Positions 46,362 through 55,708 of a DNA stretch of 64,000 bases are shown in pieces. The notes below the pieces were generated by a model. It made no database searches. It was given only the letters and a program-made list of their open reading frames with translations, and was not told the origin of the DNA. A program made the position numbers and the translations under genes. The stretch is taken from contig DYHW01000001.1 in assembly GCA_020723965.1 (NCBI GenBank), positions 775,995-839,994 of the forward strand, read 5' to 3'. The DNA comes from Melioribacter sp. Lineage in GTDB: Bacteria > Bacteroidota > Ignavibacteria > Ignavibacteriales > Melioribacteraceae. How positions within the stretch are numbered: position 1 is the first letter of the stretch; each line of letters begins with the position of its first letter.

Positions 46362-47270
46362 TTGGGACTTTTAATTGTTGGCTCTATAGCGCTTGACAAT
46401 ATCGAAACGCCATTTGATAAAGTGGAAGGCGCGCTTGGCGGCTCGTCTGTTTATATCTCGCTTGCCGCTAGTTACTTTACCGGTCCAATTAGCGTTGTTG
46501 GCGTAGTGGGAGATGATTTTCCGCCGCAGCATATAAAAATGCTGGAAGATCACAACATTGATCTGGAAGGACTGCAAATTGTTGAAGGCGCTAAGACTTT
46601 TCGATACGGGTGCAGATATCACTACGATCTCAATGTTCGAGATTCGTTGTTCACAGAGTTAAATGTTTTTGAAAAATTTAATCCAGCCATTCCCAATAAA
46701 AGCAAAAAGAATAGTTTTATAGTACTCGGAAATATAGCTCCACAATTGCAGTTGGATGTTTTAAATCAATTAGAAAATCCAAAGTTTGTGGTTTGCGATA
46801 CAATGAATTTTTGGATAGAGAGAACCAAAGAAGACCTTATCAAAGTTCTCAAACGCGTCAATGTACTTATCATAAACGATTCTGAAGCGCGGCTACTCTC
46901 TAAAGAACCCAACCTTATCAAAGCTGCAAGAATTATTTCTGAAATGGGGCCACAATATTTGATTATTAAAAAAGGAGAACACGGAGCGTTGTTATTTGGA
47001 GAGAATACGATCTTTGCTGTGCCGGCTTACCCTATGGAAAATATTTTTGATCCGACTGGCGCAGGCGACGCCTTCGCCGGAGGATTTACCGGTTACCTTC
47101 ATAAGAACAGAGAATTATCTTTTGACAACTTAAAACGCGCTGTTGTTTTTGGTAGCGTTATGGCGTCTTTTTGTGTTGAAAAATTTAGTACAAAAGGGCT
47201 GGAGAATCTGAGTCTCTTAGAAATTCATAATCGCTTTATTGGGTTCAGAGATTTATCAAATTTTAGTTAA
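46362..47270 (+). CDS. PfkB-family sugar/nucleoside kinase
   Basis: A ribokinase-like kinase of 302 residues. The N-terminal GALGGSSVYISLAAS and the C-terminal DPTGAGDAFAGGF with catalytic Asp236 define the family. The TTG start at 46362 has GAGGAAACA directly upstream. It lies one base ahead of mtnA, which suggests a role near methylthioribose or ribose salvage, but the sequence does not fix the substrate. Ribokinase and adenosine kinase are alternatives. Confidence 0.88.
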   Translation: MGLLIVGSIALDNIETPFDKVEGALGGSSVYISLAASYFTGPISVVGVVGDDFPPQHIKMLEDHNIDLEGLQIVEGAKTFRYGCRYHYDLNVRDSLFTELNVFEKFNPAIPNKSKKNSFIVLGNIAPQLQLDVLNQLENPKFVVCDTMNFWIERTKEDLIKVLKRVNVLIINDSEARLLSKEPNLIKAARIISEMGPQYLIIKKGEHGALLFGENTIFAVPAYPMENIFDPTGAGDAFAGGFTGYLHKNRELSFDNLKRAVVFGSVMASFCVEKFSTKGLENLSLLEIHNRFIGFRDLSNFS

Positions 47271-47271
47271 G

Positions 47272-48285
47272 ATGAATAAAATCCGATCGGTCGAATTCAA
47301 GAACGAGCAACTTCACATAATCAATCAAACTAAACTTCCTCTTGTTGAAGAAGTAATAATAACGGATGATCTTGAAAGAATTGCAGTTGCAATAGAGCGT
47401 TTGGAAGTGCGCGGCGCTCCTGCTATTGGCGTGGCTGCTGCTTATGCTCTCTCTCTTTCGCTCAAAAATATTCCCTTCCAACTTAGAACGGAAGTCTTTG
47501 AAAAGGCATTTCAAAGAATGGCTGCAACTCGTCCCACGGCTGTAAATCTTTTCTTCGCTCTGAATGAAATGAAAAATGTTTTTGAACAATTTAAAAATGA
47601 AAAAGATCTATATGAAAAACTTTCTGCAAAAGCTGTAGCTCTTCATCAAGAAGATATTATGCTTTGTGGTGGTATTGCACAGCAAGGGGTAAAAATTTTT
47701 ACAAAGAGAAGCAAAGTTCTTACACATTGCAACACAGGCAGTTTGGCAACAGGCGGAGATGGAACTGCGCTCAATGTAATTAGAAAAGCATTTGAGAGTG
47801 GTCTAATTGAACATGTTTACGTTGATGAAACTCGTCCTCTATTACAAGGTTCCCGGTTGACCGCTTGGGAATTGAATAAACTTGGAATTCCATTTTCGAT
47901 AAATACAGATTCTGCTTCAGCTTTTTTAATGCAGCAAAACAAAGTTGATTTAGTTATTGTTGGAGCAGACAGGATCGCTCTTAACGGTGATACTGCCAAT
48001 AAAATAGGAACGTATAATCTGGCGGTACTATGCCATTTTCATAAGATTCCATTTTACATAGCTGCTCCCTCTACTACTATAGATAAAAACTGTTCGAGCG
48101 GCGCTCAGATCAAAATAGAGCTGCGTGATAAAAATGAATTGATAAGTATTAACGGCAAACTAATAACTAATGAAGATTATTCAGCTTACTGCCCTGCTTT
48201 TGATGTTACACCAAACGAGCTGATAACAGCTATCGTTACAGAAAAAGATCTTTTCAAACCTCCGTTTGATCTTAAGCATGTCTGA
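47272..48285 (+). CDS. mtnA: S-methyl-5-thioribose-1-phosphate isomerase
   Basis: Converts methylthioribose 1-phosphate to methylthioribulose 1-phosphate in methionine salvage. The 337 residues show GAPAIGVAAAYAL, HCNTGSLATGG with catalytic Cys153, DETRPLLQGSRLTAWEL and GADRIALNGDTANKIG with catalytic Asp233. The start at 47272 sits one base after the PfkB gene stop. It overlaps recO by eight bases. The translation-initiation factor eIF2B-like relatives lack this cysteine, so the isomerase call is good. Confidence 0.93.
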   Translation: MNKIRSVEFKNEQLHIINQTKLPLVEEVIITDDLERIAVAIERLEVRGAPAIGVAAAYALSLSLKNIPFQLRTEVFEKAFQRMAATRPTAVNLFFALNEMKNVFEQFKNEKDLYEKLSAKAVALHQEDIMLCGGIAQQGVKIFTKRSKVLTHCNTGSLATGGDGTALNVIRKAFESGLIEHVYVDETRPLLQGSRLTAWELNKLGIPFSINTDSASAFLMQQNKVDLVIVGADRIALNGDTANKIGTYNLAVLCHFHKIPFYIAAPSTTIDKNCSSGAQIKIELRDKNELISINGKLITNEDYSAYCPAFDVTPNELITAIVTEKDLFKPPFDLKHV

Positions 48286-49015
48286 AATAATAAAAACAGA
48301 AGCTTTAGTTCTGCGCAAAATTGATTATGGAGATACTAGCAAGATAGCGCAATTTTATTCTCGCGACTTTGGCAAGATTTCAGCCATTATCAAAGGCGCT
48401 CGTTCTATTAAATCTAAAATAGGAATGATGATCGATACGATGAATTTGCTGCAGCTTGTGCTTTATAGAAAAGAAACGCGCGAGGTTCAGATTGTAAGCC
48501 AAGTAGATCTGATAAAACATTATCCGCGGATCAGAGACGATTATGAAAAATATAAATATGCATCTGCAATAATTGAACTAATTTTAAATCTCACTTTTGA
48601 AAACGAACACAGCAAAAAAATTTTTGATGGAACTGTTAGAATCTTATCGTTGTTAGATGCATCTGATCAAAATTCTAAATTACTATTTGTTAAATATTTC
48701 TTCTTTTTTCTGAAGGAGATCGGTTACGAATTTCAATTGAAGCATTGTAACATATGCCGAAAAGATTTATTGGCTTATGATGAAGTTTCATTTAATTATG
48801 AAACTGGACTGATGTGTAAAAAGTGCAGAAAAGACCGGTTTGTAAATTTTGATTTTGACGAGGAACTTTTTAATCTGCTTATTGGTCTAAACTCCAAAAA
48901 AAATAACATTATCTGCAAAGAAGAAGATTTGAATTTGATAATAAATATTTTAGAAAAATTTTTAATGTATCATATTCACGAATTCAAAGGAATTAAGTCA
49001 TTAAAGATGAGTTAA
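48278..49015 (+). CDS. recO: DNA repair protein RecO
   Basis: Recombination mediator that with RecR loads RecA on SSB-coated DNA. The 245-residue product starts MSEIIKTEALVLRKIDYGD, the standard OB-fold N-terminus; the ATG at 48278 overlaps the mtnA stop. A zinc-finger is present as CNICRK...GLMCKKCRK (about 160-190). HtrA follows after 17 bases. Confidence 0.9.
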   Translation: MSEIIKTEALVLRKIDYGDTSKIAQFYSRDFGKISAIIKGARSIKSKIGMMIDTMNLLQLVLYRKETREVQIVSQVDLIKHYPRIRDDYEKYKYASAIIELILNLTFENEHSKKIFDGTVRILSLLDASDQNSKLLFVKYFFFFLKEIGYEFQLKHCNICRKDLLAYDEVSFNYETGLMCKKCRKDRFVNFDFDEELFNLLIGLNSKKNNIICKEEDLNLIINILEKFLMYHIHEFKGIKSLKMS

Positions 49016-49032
49016 AAAGGAGGAAATTATAA

Positions 49033-50526
49033 ATGCAAAAGAAAAATTTACTCGGTACAATTTCGTTAATTTTTTTAGGGATAGTCTTCGGGGCAATACT
49101 TGTATCAGGGTTAGGTTGGGTGCGTCCGAGCTACGGCGAAATACAGATAGGAGCCGAGAAGCCGCCGGTTGCACAATTGAATGCCGATGCTGCCGCTTTT
49201 AACAACGCTTTTATTCAAGTTGCTGAGAAAGTTACCCCATCAATTGTTCAGATTACGTCGGTTTCTTCCGTAAAAAGTAAAATGCCGGAAGGTTTTCATT
49301 TCTTTTTCCCATTCAGAGACGATATGCCGCGTGAGCAGCAAGGGGGCGGAAGCGGAATTATCATTTCAGTAGACGGTTATATTCTGACAAACAATCACGT
49401 AGTTGAAAATGCCAAGCAAGTTACTGTTACTCTTCATGATAAAAGACGGTTTGATGCTAACGTTGTAGGTACAGACCCTTTAACAGACCTGGCAGTTATT
49501 AAAGTTGACGAGAAAAATCTTCCTGCTGCTTACTTGGGCGATTCTGAAAAAATAAAAGTCGGACAATGGGTTATGGCAATCGGCAACCCTCTTTCGCTCG
49601 CATCTACAGTTACAGCCGGTATTATTAGCGCAACAAGCAGAAACATAAATATCATTCAAGATAGATACGGCGTTGAAAATTTTATCCAAACCGATGCGGC
49701 AATTAACCCCGGTAACAGCGGCGGCGCTTTAGTTGATTTAAACGGTGCCGTAATTGGCATCAATTCGGCAATAGCAACAAATGGCATGACTCAAAGTTAT
49801 ATCGGTTACGGTTTTGCCATCCCAATCAATCTTGCTAAAGCAGTTGCAAACGATTTGATTTCTAATGGAAAGGTTAGCCGAGGATACATTGGGGTAAGCA
49901 TTTCTGAAGTTGATGCAGCAACTGCAAAAGCTGTTGGACTTGAAGAACCGCGAGGCGTTCTTGTTCAGGAAATTGTTCAAGGCGGCGCTGCTTCTAAAGA
50001 AGATATTAAAGAAGGGGATATCATTCTTAAAGTTGATGAGAAAACAACTAATCAACCTAATGAACTGCAATCTTATATAGCTTCAAAAAGAGCCGGAACC
50101 TCTGTTAGACTTACAATCTTTAGAGATGGAAAACAGATTGAAAGATATGTTACATTAAAGGCGCGCGATGAGAAAGATTCAAAAGTCGTTAGTAGTGCAG
50201 GCAATCTGAAAAAAGGGAAAGATGTGGATGCAAAAGAGATAACATTTGATAATCTTGGTATGACTGTTCGGAATATGACAGATAAAGAATATGAAAATTA
50301 TAAAGTAAAGAATGGCGTTATTATTACCGATGTAAAAAATTACAGCAAAGCTTTCAATCAACTATTAAGAGCTGGTGTGGTTATAGTTGCTGCCGATAAG
50401 AAAGAGGTTAATTCAGTCTCGGAGCTTCAATCAATATTCGAAAATAAGAAAGGGCAGGCAGTTCTATTAAAAGTTATAGATAGCCAAGGCACTTCTAGGT
50501 TAGTTGGTTTGGATATTCCAAAATAA
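49033..50526 (+). CDS. HtrA/DegP-type periplasmic serine protease with two PDZ domains
   Basis: Envelope quality-control protease and chaperone. N-terminal signal or anchor (about 7-30), trypsin-like domain with the triad His122 (TNNHVVENA), Asp152 (TDLAVIKV) and Ser229 (NPGNSGGAL), then PDZ1 (about 285-380, RGYIGVSISEV) and PDZ2 (about 405-497, LGMTVRNMT). A strong AAGGAGGAAA precedes the ATG. The 497 residues fit DegP/DegQ. It is the last gene before a strong terminator. Confidence 0.95.
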   Translation: MQKKNLLGTISLIFLGIVFGAILVSGLGWVRPSYGEIQIGAEKPPVAQLNADAAAFNNAFIQVAEKVTPSIVQITSVSSVKSKMPEGFHFFFPFRDDMPREQQGGGSGIIISVDGYILTNNHVVENAKQVTVTLHDKRRFDANVVGTDPLTDLAVIKVDEKNLPAAYLGDSEKIKVGQWVMAIGNPLSLASTVTAGIISATSRNINIIQDRYGVENFIQTDAAINPGNSGGALVDLNGAVIGINSAIATNGMTQSYIGYGFAIPINLAKAVANDLISNGKVSRGYIGVSISEVDAATAKAVGLEEPRGVLVQEIVQGGAASKEDIKEGDIILKVDEKTTNQPNELQSYIASKRAGTSVRLTIFRDGKQIERYVTLKARDEKDSKVVSSAGNLKKGKDVDAKEITFDNLGMTVRNMTDKEYENYKVKNGVIITDVKNYSKAFNQLLRAGVVIVAADKKEVNSVSELQSIFENKKGQAVLLKVIDSQGTSRLVGLDIPK

Positions 50527-50550
50527 TTCTCATACACAGTACCCTCTAAA

Positions 50551-50580
50551 AAAGGCGCTTAATATTTAAGCGCTTTTTTT
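50551..50580 (+). terminator. Rho-independent terminator after htrA
   Basis: A perfect eight-pair stem GCGCTTAA-TAT-TTAAGCGC (50555-50573), flanked by A on the left and a seven-T run on the right. Confidence 0.92.
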
Positions 50581-50612
50581 ATATTTGCACACCACAAGAC
50601 AAAGATAATTTT

Positions 50613-51827
50613 ATGATAAAATTTGTTACAGCAGGCGAATCTCACGGCAAAGGTTTGGTTACAGTTATTTCCGGATTCCCATCTAATTTGAAAATCTCTC
50701 AACAATATATTAACAATCAGTTAATAAGAAGACAGGCAGGCTATGGGCGCGGTCTTAGAATGAAAATTGAAACTGACTCAGCTGAAATATTATCTGGTGT
50801 GCGTTTTGGTAAAACACTCGGTTCTCCAATTTCTATTTTGGTTAAGAACAGCGATTGGGAAAACTGGACCGAACGAATGAGCGTTGAAGAAATAAAAATT
50901 GAAAGTGAAAAAATTACTATTCCACGCCCCGGGCATGCGGACTTAGTAGGAACTTTGAAATACAATTATAATGATATCAGAAATTCGATTGAACGCTCCA
51001 GCGCGCGTGAAACCGCAGCTCGGGTTGCAGCTTGTTCGATTGCGCGTAAATTTTTGAACGAGTTTGGAATTGAAGTTGGAAGTTATGTCGAAAGCATTGG
51101 CGGAATTTATCCTAAAGAAAATTTTTCTAAAGAAATTTTAGATGGAAATAATTCAAAATCGTTTACAGCCGAAAAGCTGAATAAATTTTCTGATAGCAGC
51201 AGTGTGAGGGTTTTAGATGAGGCGCAAGAAAAAAAAATTATCAACAAAATTAAACTCGCTAAAAAGCGGGGCGATACTCTTGGTGGAACATTTTATGTAA
51301 TAGCCACTGGAGTTCCTGTTGGGCTTGGAAGTTTTGCCGATTATGATTCTCGGCTCGATGCAGAATTATCCAAAGCCATAATGTCTATTCAAGCCGTAAA
51401 AGGGGTTGAAATAGGTTTAGGTTTTGAAACTGCTGATCTCTTTGGTTCCCAAGTTCATGATGAAATTGTTCTGAAAGAGAATGCGTTTACAAGAAAAACA
51501 AACCACGCTGGGGGAATTGAAGGAAGTATTTCGACAGGATTGCCAATTGTAATAAGAGGCGCAATGAAACCAATTTCGACATTGATGACGCCGCTCGAAT
51601 CGATCGATTTATCTACAATGAAAAAAGTTAAAGCGCGCAGAGAAAGAAGCGATTTTGTCGCAGTTCCCGCTTGTGCTGTTGTGGCAGAATCGATGACCGC
51701 ATGGACGCTCGCTAAATTCTTTCTTTATAAATTTGGAGGCGATTCAATTGAAGAGACTAAAGACAATTACATAAATTACACACAAAAACTTTTTGGAAGA
51801 ATAAAAAAGAATTTTTACGGAAGATAA
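50613..51827 (+). CDS. aroC: Chorismate synthase
   Basis: Last step of the shikimate pathway, EPSP to chorismate, using reduced FMN. The 404 residues show TAGESHGKGL at the N-terminus, RPGHADLVG, RSSARETAARVAAC and NHAGGIEGSISTG, all conserved. It begins 33 bases after the terminator, so it has its own promoter in that interval. The next gene starts at the base following its stop. Confidence 0.97.
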   Translation: MIKFVTAGESHGKGLVTVISGFPSNLKISQQYINNQLIRRQAGYGRGLRMKIETDSAEILSGVRFGKTLGSPISILVKNSDWENWTERMSVEEIKIESEKITIPRPGHADLVGTLKYNYNDIRNSIERSSARETAARVAACSIARKFLNEFGIEVGSYVESIGGIYPKENFSKEILDGNNSKSFTAEKLNKFSDSSSVRVLDEAQEKKIINKIKLAKKRGDTLGGTFYVIATGVPVGLGSFADYDSRLDAELSKAIMSIQAVKGVEIGLGFETADLFGSQVHDEIVLKENAFTRKTNHAGGIEGSISTGLPIVIRGAMKPISTLMTPLESIDLSTMKKVKARRERSDFVAVPACAVVAESMTAWTLAKFFLYKFGGDSIEETKDNYINYTQKLFGRIKKNFYGR

Positions 51828-52469
51828 ATGCTCCAACTACACAAATTTGTTTTCAATCCTTTTTATGAAAACACATATCTGATTTGGGATGATAATTCGA
51901 ACGAAGCAGCAGTAATTGACCCCGGCTGTTACGACGAAAGTGAAAAAAAGAAAATTGAAGATTTTATTTCCGGCAAATCGCTTCAATTAAAATATCTTAT
52001 CAATACTCATTGCCATATAGATCATATGTTTGGCAATGCTTTTATCAAAGATAATTATAACCCGATATTTCTTGCGCCGGAAAAAGATGGTTTTCTTTTA
52101 GAAATTATGATTGAAACTGCTAAAAATTACGGCGTTGAATTGCAGCCCTCTCCTAAACCTGATAAATATATTTCCGAAAGCGAAGAATTTTCTCTCGGCA
52201 ATATAAAAGGTCAATTTCTTTTTACGCCTGGGCATACGCCTGGCGAAGTTTGTCTCTATTTCAAAAAAGAAAAAATTTGTTTTACGGGAGACGTGCTTTT
52301 TAAGGAAAGTATTGGACGCACAGATTTGTGGGGTGGAGATTTAGAAGTGCTTCTCCAATCAATCAAAACTAAACTGCTTACTTTGCCGGATGATGTTGTA
52401 ATTTATCCGGGGCATGAATCGTACAGCACCATTGGACATGAGAAAAAATACAATCCATTTTTAAGATAG
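51828..52469 (+). CDS. Metallo-beta-lactamase-fold hydrolase, glyoxalase II-like
   Basis: A 213-residue hydrolase with the metal motif THCHIDH (60-66), further ligands in TPGHTPGE, TGDVLF and YPGHES, giving the two-metal site of the glyoxalase II-like group. Short length and lack of the C-terminal glyoxalase II domain suggest a YcbL-like enzyme. No spacing from aroC. Substrate unknown. Confidence 0.9.
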   Translation: MLQLHKFVFNPFYENTYLIWDDNSNEAAVIDPGCYDESEKKKIEDFISGKSLQLKYLINTHCHIDHMFGNAFIKDNYNPIFLAPEKDGFLLEIMIETAKNYGVELQPSPKPDKYISESEEFSLGNIKGQFLFTPGHTPGEVCLYFKKEKICFTGDVLFKESIGRTDLWGGDLEVLLQSIKTKLLTLPDDVVIYPGHESYSTIGHEKKYNPFLR

Positions 52470-52533
52470 CGGCGTGTTGATTTAACTTTATTCAATAGAT
52501 ATATTCACCCACGAAATCAAATTGAAAGAGAAG

Positions 52534-53289
52534 ATGACCAAAGTTAACAGTTCTACAAAAAACAATTTTATTTTATTTGCAGCGCTTCTTTTCGTTTACA
52601 TTATTCTGTTCGAGTTTATTCTTTCAATCAATAAAGTTCTTCCTAAACCAACATTGCTTTATGAGTCGATCATACATATTTGGCGCGATTATAATTTCTT
52701 TTTTGCGCTCACAACAACAACATCGGTTATTTATATTGCATTGCTTCTCGGTTTTGTAATAATATATCTCAGCTCGTCTTGGCTGTTGAAGATTTTTGTA
52801 GAGATGGAAGGGGCAATACTTTCGCTGCGGCTATTCAGATATTTGCCTGCATTCTTCTTTGCAATCTTGTTCAATTTTTGGTTCTCAGATAATTTATTTG
52901 CTGAATTTGTCTTTGCGCTGCTGGCTACAATATTTCTTGCATCGCAAAAGTTGTTTGATGAATCTAAGCAGGTAAAAGAAGAATATATTCTAACGGCGAA
53001 AAATCTTAATCTAACAGCAAGTGATATCTACAAAGATGTTTATTGGAAATCTTCTCTTCCTGATCTTATTAAATATTTCGAAAGGATTCATTATTACTTG
53101 TGGGTACTTGTTTTAATTTATGAATTTATCGGTAACTCACTCGGACTCGGTTTTATCTACCGCACAATTCTATTATATGAAGATTTCACTGCACTGTTTA
53201 CCACTGCCGTTATTGTTTCTTTGCTAATATGGTTCGGCAGCTTTGTTATAAGATTTACACAAAAGAAATTTATTTTTTGGAACTCGTAA
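52534..53289 (+). CDS. ABC permease of NitT/TauT type
   Basis: A polytopic protein of 251 residues with about six helices and the cytoplasmic coupling loop EEYILTAKNLNLTASDIYKD, a weak match to the EAA loop of importers for nitrate, taurine or hydroxymethylpyrimidine, plus EFIGNSLGLGFIYR. The ATG at 52534 is chosen; an in-frame TTG lies four codons upstream and neither has a good ribosome binding site. No substrate-binding protein is seen here. Confidence 0.72.
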   Translation: MTKVNSSTKNNFILFAALLFVYIILFEFILSINKVLPKPTLLYESIIHIWRDYNFFFALTTTTSVIYIALLLGFVIIYLSSSWLLKIFVEMEGAILSLRLFRYLPAFFFAILFNFWFSDNLFAEFVFALLATIFLASQKLFDESKQVKEEYILTAKNLNLTASDIYKDVYWKSSLPDLIKYFERIHYYLWVLVLIYEFIGNSLGLGFIYRTILLYEDFTALFTTAVIVSLLIWFGSFVIRFTQKKFIFWNS

Positions 53290-53291
53290 GG

Positions 53292-54038
53292 ATGATCACA
53301 ATAAAAAACATCTCTAAAGAATACAAAGATAAAAGCGGTTTTAAAACTGTTTTGTTAAAAAACATTTCATTTACAATTTCTTCCGGAGAAATCAATTCTC
53401 TTATTGCTCCTTACGGTTCGGGCAAATCTACATTGCTTAAAATAATTTCCGGATTAGAGCAGCAGTCTGGTGGAGAAATAATTAACTCTACCGGTCAAAA
53501 GATAATTTTTATTCCAACTGAACCTTCATCGTTTCCATGGTTTAGCGTTCGTAAAAATATTTCGTTAGGGTTATCCAAAATAGACGAAGCAGAAATTAGC
53601 CGACTGATCGGTCTAGTGGGATTAGAAGGTTACGAAAATTATTATCCTCAAAATAATAGTTATGGTTTCCGGTTCCGAATATCGCTGGCTCGGTCTTTAG
53701 CGCACAAACCTGGGGTAATACTTTTAGACGAACCATTTAACCAAATGGATATTCAAACAAAGAAAGAAATTTATCTTCTCATTCGTAATATAAATGCAAC
53801 TAAAAAAACAACGTTCATCTTAGCTACAACAAACATTACCGAAGCGCTATTTCTTTCTAACAAAATTTTTTTGATGAAAAAAAAGCCAGGAGAAATAATT
53901 TCAGAAATTGATGTCGATCTTTCGAACGATCGTTCTGAATCGATAATAGATACAGAAAAATTTGTTCAACAAAGAGCGCAAATCGAAAATTCATTCAAGA
54001 AGATCAAATCGCAGAAGTTGTTCAATATTTCTATTTAA
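53292..54038 (+). CDS. ABC ATP-binding protein with degenerate Walker A and signature motifs
   Basis: A 248-residue ATPase of the nitrate/taurine type. Walker A reads APYGSGKST, with the first Gly replaced but GKST intact. The signature is NSYGFRFRISLARSL in place of [15 protein letters not shown]. Walker B LLDEPFNQMD is good. The ATG lies two bases after the permease stop. No substrate-binding protein gene is nearby. It could be a functional but diverged importer, or a non-transport complex. Confidence 0.8.
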   Translation: MITIKNISKEYKDKSGFKTVLLKNISFTISSGEINSLIAPYGSGKSTLLKIISGLEQQSGGEIINSTGQKIIFIPTEPSSFPWFSVRKNISLGLSKIDEAEISRLIGLVGLEGYENYYPQNNSYGFRFRISLARSLAHKPGVILLDEPFNQMDIQTKKEIYLLIRNINATKKTTFILATTNITEALFLSNKIFLMKKKPGEIISEIDVDLSNDRSESIIDTEKFVQQRAQIENSFKKIKSQKLFNISI

Positions 54039-54054
54039 GTAAGGATATAAAAAC

Positions 54055-55599
54055 GTGAAAGAAAAAATTGATAAACTTGAAAAACTACGCGAAGAAGCTG
54101 AACTTGGCGGCGGCGTAGATAAAATTCAAGCTCAGCATAAAAAAGGAAAATTAACCGCGCGTGAAAGAATTGAGATGCTTGTTGACGAAGGCAGTTTTCA
54201 AGAAATAGATATGTTTGTTAAACACAGATGTAACAGTTTCGGACTCGAAAAACAGAGAATAATTGGTGATGGCGTTGTAACCGGCTTTGCAAAAATTGAG
54301 GGAAGGCAGATTGCGCTTTTCAGCCAAGATTTCACAGTATTTGGCGGCTCACTTTCTGAAACTCATGCAGAAAAAATTTGTAAAGTAATGGATATGGCGA
54401 TGAAAATTGGCGTGCCTATTATTGGATTGAACGATTCCGGCGGCGCGCGCATTCAAGAGGGGGTAATTAGTCTTGGCGGTTACGCAGAGATATTTTTGCG
54501 AAATACACTTGCCAGCGGAGTTGTTCCTCAAATTTCTGCAGTGCTTGGACCGTGTGCCGGCGGGGCGGTTTATTCACCCGCAATTACAGATTTTATTTTT
54601 ATGGTTAAAAATACAAGCCACATGTTTGTAACCGGACCGAATGTTGTAAAAACTGTTACTCATGAAGAAGTTACATTTGAAGACCTTGGCGGCGCAGAAA
54701 CTCATGCTTCTAAAAGCGGTGTCGCTCATTTTGTTTTTGACAGTGAAATAGAAACGCTTGAAAGTATTAGAAAGCTGTTAAGTTTTCTTCCGTTGAATTG
54801 GAAAGATTTACCACCGGAAAAAGAATTCGATTTTAGCAGAGATCTTACGAACATAAAACTTGATGAGATTATTCCTGATAATCCGAATAAGCCCTACGAT
54901 ATGAAAGAAATTATCTTGCTTCTTTTAGATAATGGCGATTTTTTAGAAGTGCATTCGAATTATGCGCAAAATATTATCGTCGGTTTTGGCAGGGTAAGCG
55001 GGGTAACCGTTGGAGTGATTGCAAATCAGCCGGCTGTGCTGGCGGGCGTTTTGGATATAAATTCTTCCGTTAAAGGAGCCCGTTTCATCCGTTTCTGCGA
55101 TGCTTTCAACATTCCTCTTTTGGTTCTTGAAGATGTACCTGGATTTTTGCCTGGAACCGAGCAAGAATGGAACGGAATTATACGACACGGCTCGAAACTT
55201 CTTTTTGCTTTTTGCGAGGCAACCGTTCCTAAGGTTACGGTTATTACACGTAAAGCTTATGGCGGCGCTTATGACGTAATGAACTCTAAACATATACGCG
55301 GCGATTTCAACTTTGCCTGGCCCAGCGCAGAAATTGCAGTGATGGGACCTAAAGGAGCCGTAGAGATAATCTTTAAGAAAGAAATTTCTTCTTCTAAGAA
55401 TCCTGAAGAAAAATTGGAAGAAAAACTCTCTGAATATATTGAGAGGTTTGCAAATCCTTACGTAGCTGCAGAAAGAGGTTTTATAGATGAAGTAATAATT
55501 CCGCGAGAAACCAGAACAAAAATAGTTCAAGCATTCCAGCTTTTGAAGACAAAGGTAGATTCAAACCCAAAGAAGAAACATTGCAACATACCTTTATAA
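54055..55599 (+). CDS. pccB: Acyl-CoA carboxylase carboxyltransferase subunit, probable propionyl-CoA carboxylase beta
   Basis: Transfers CO2 from carboxybiotin to propionyl-CoA, giving methylmalonyl-CoA. The 514 residues start with GTG at 54055 (AAGGAT upstream) and show [38 protein letters not shown] and the second crotonase-like domain with [11 protein letters not shown]. The AYD in [11 protein letters not shown] (Asp407) is the residue associated with propionyl- rather than acetyl-CoA preference. The biotin carboxylase subunit is not adjacent. Confidence 0.9.
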   Translation: MKEKIDKLEKLREEAELGGGVDKIQAQHKKGKLTARERIEMLVDEGSFQEIDMFVKHRCNSFGLEKQRIIGDGVVTGFAKIEGRQIALFSQDFTVFGGSLSETHAEKICKVMDMAMKIGVPIIGLNDSGGARIQEGVISLGGYAEIFLRNTLASGVVPQISAVLGPCAGGAVYSPAITDFIFMVKNTSHMFVTGPNVVKTVTHEEVTFEDLGGAETHASKSGVAHFVFDSEIETLESIRKLLSFLPLNWKDLPPEKEFDFSRDLTNIKLDEIIPDNPNKPYDMKEIILLLLDNGDFLEVHSNYAQNIIVGFGRVSGVTVGVIANQPAVLAGVLDINSSVKGARFIRFCDAFNIPLLVLEDVPGFLPGTEQEWNGIIRHGSKLLFAFCEATVPKVTVITRKAYGGAYDVMNSKHIRGDFNFAWPSAEIAVMGPKGAVEIIFKKEISSSKNPEEKLEEKLSEYIERFANPYVAAERGFIDEVIIPRETRTKIVQAFQLLKTKVDSNPKKKHCNIPL

Positions 55600-55708
55600 A
55601 ATATAACTTATTTAATTTCATAGCGTAAACAGATGTTTATTAAGAAGTAACTTGACAATCTTTCTCTATCAGATTAAATTGCAATCAAAAATCATTTGCG
55701 GAGTGTGT

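Noticed and set aside
54943..55530. 195-codon minus-strand frame
   Set aside because: Antisense to the second domain of the acyl-CoA carboxyltransferase.
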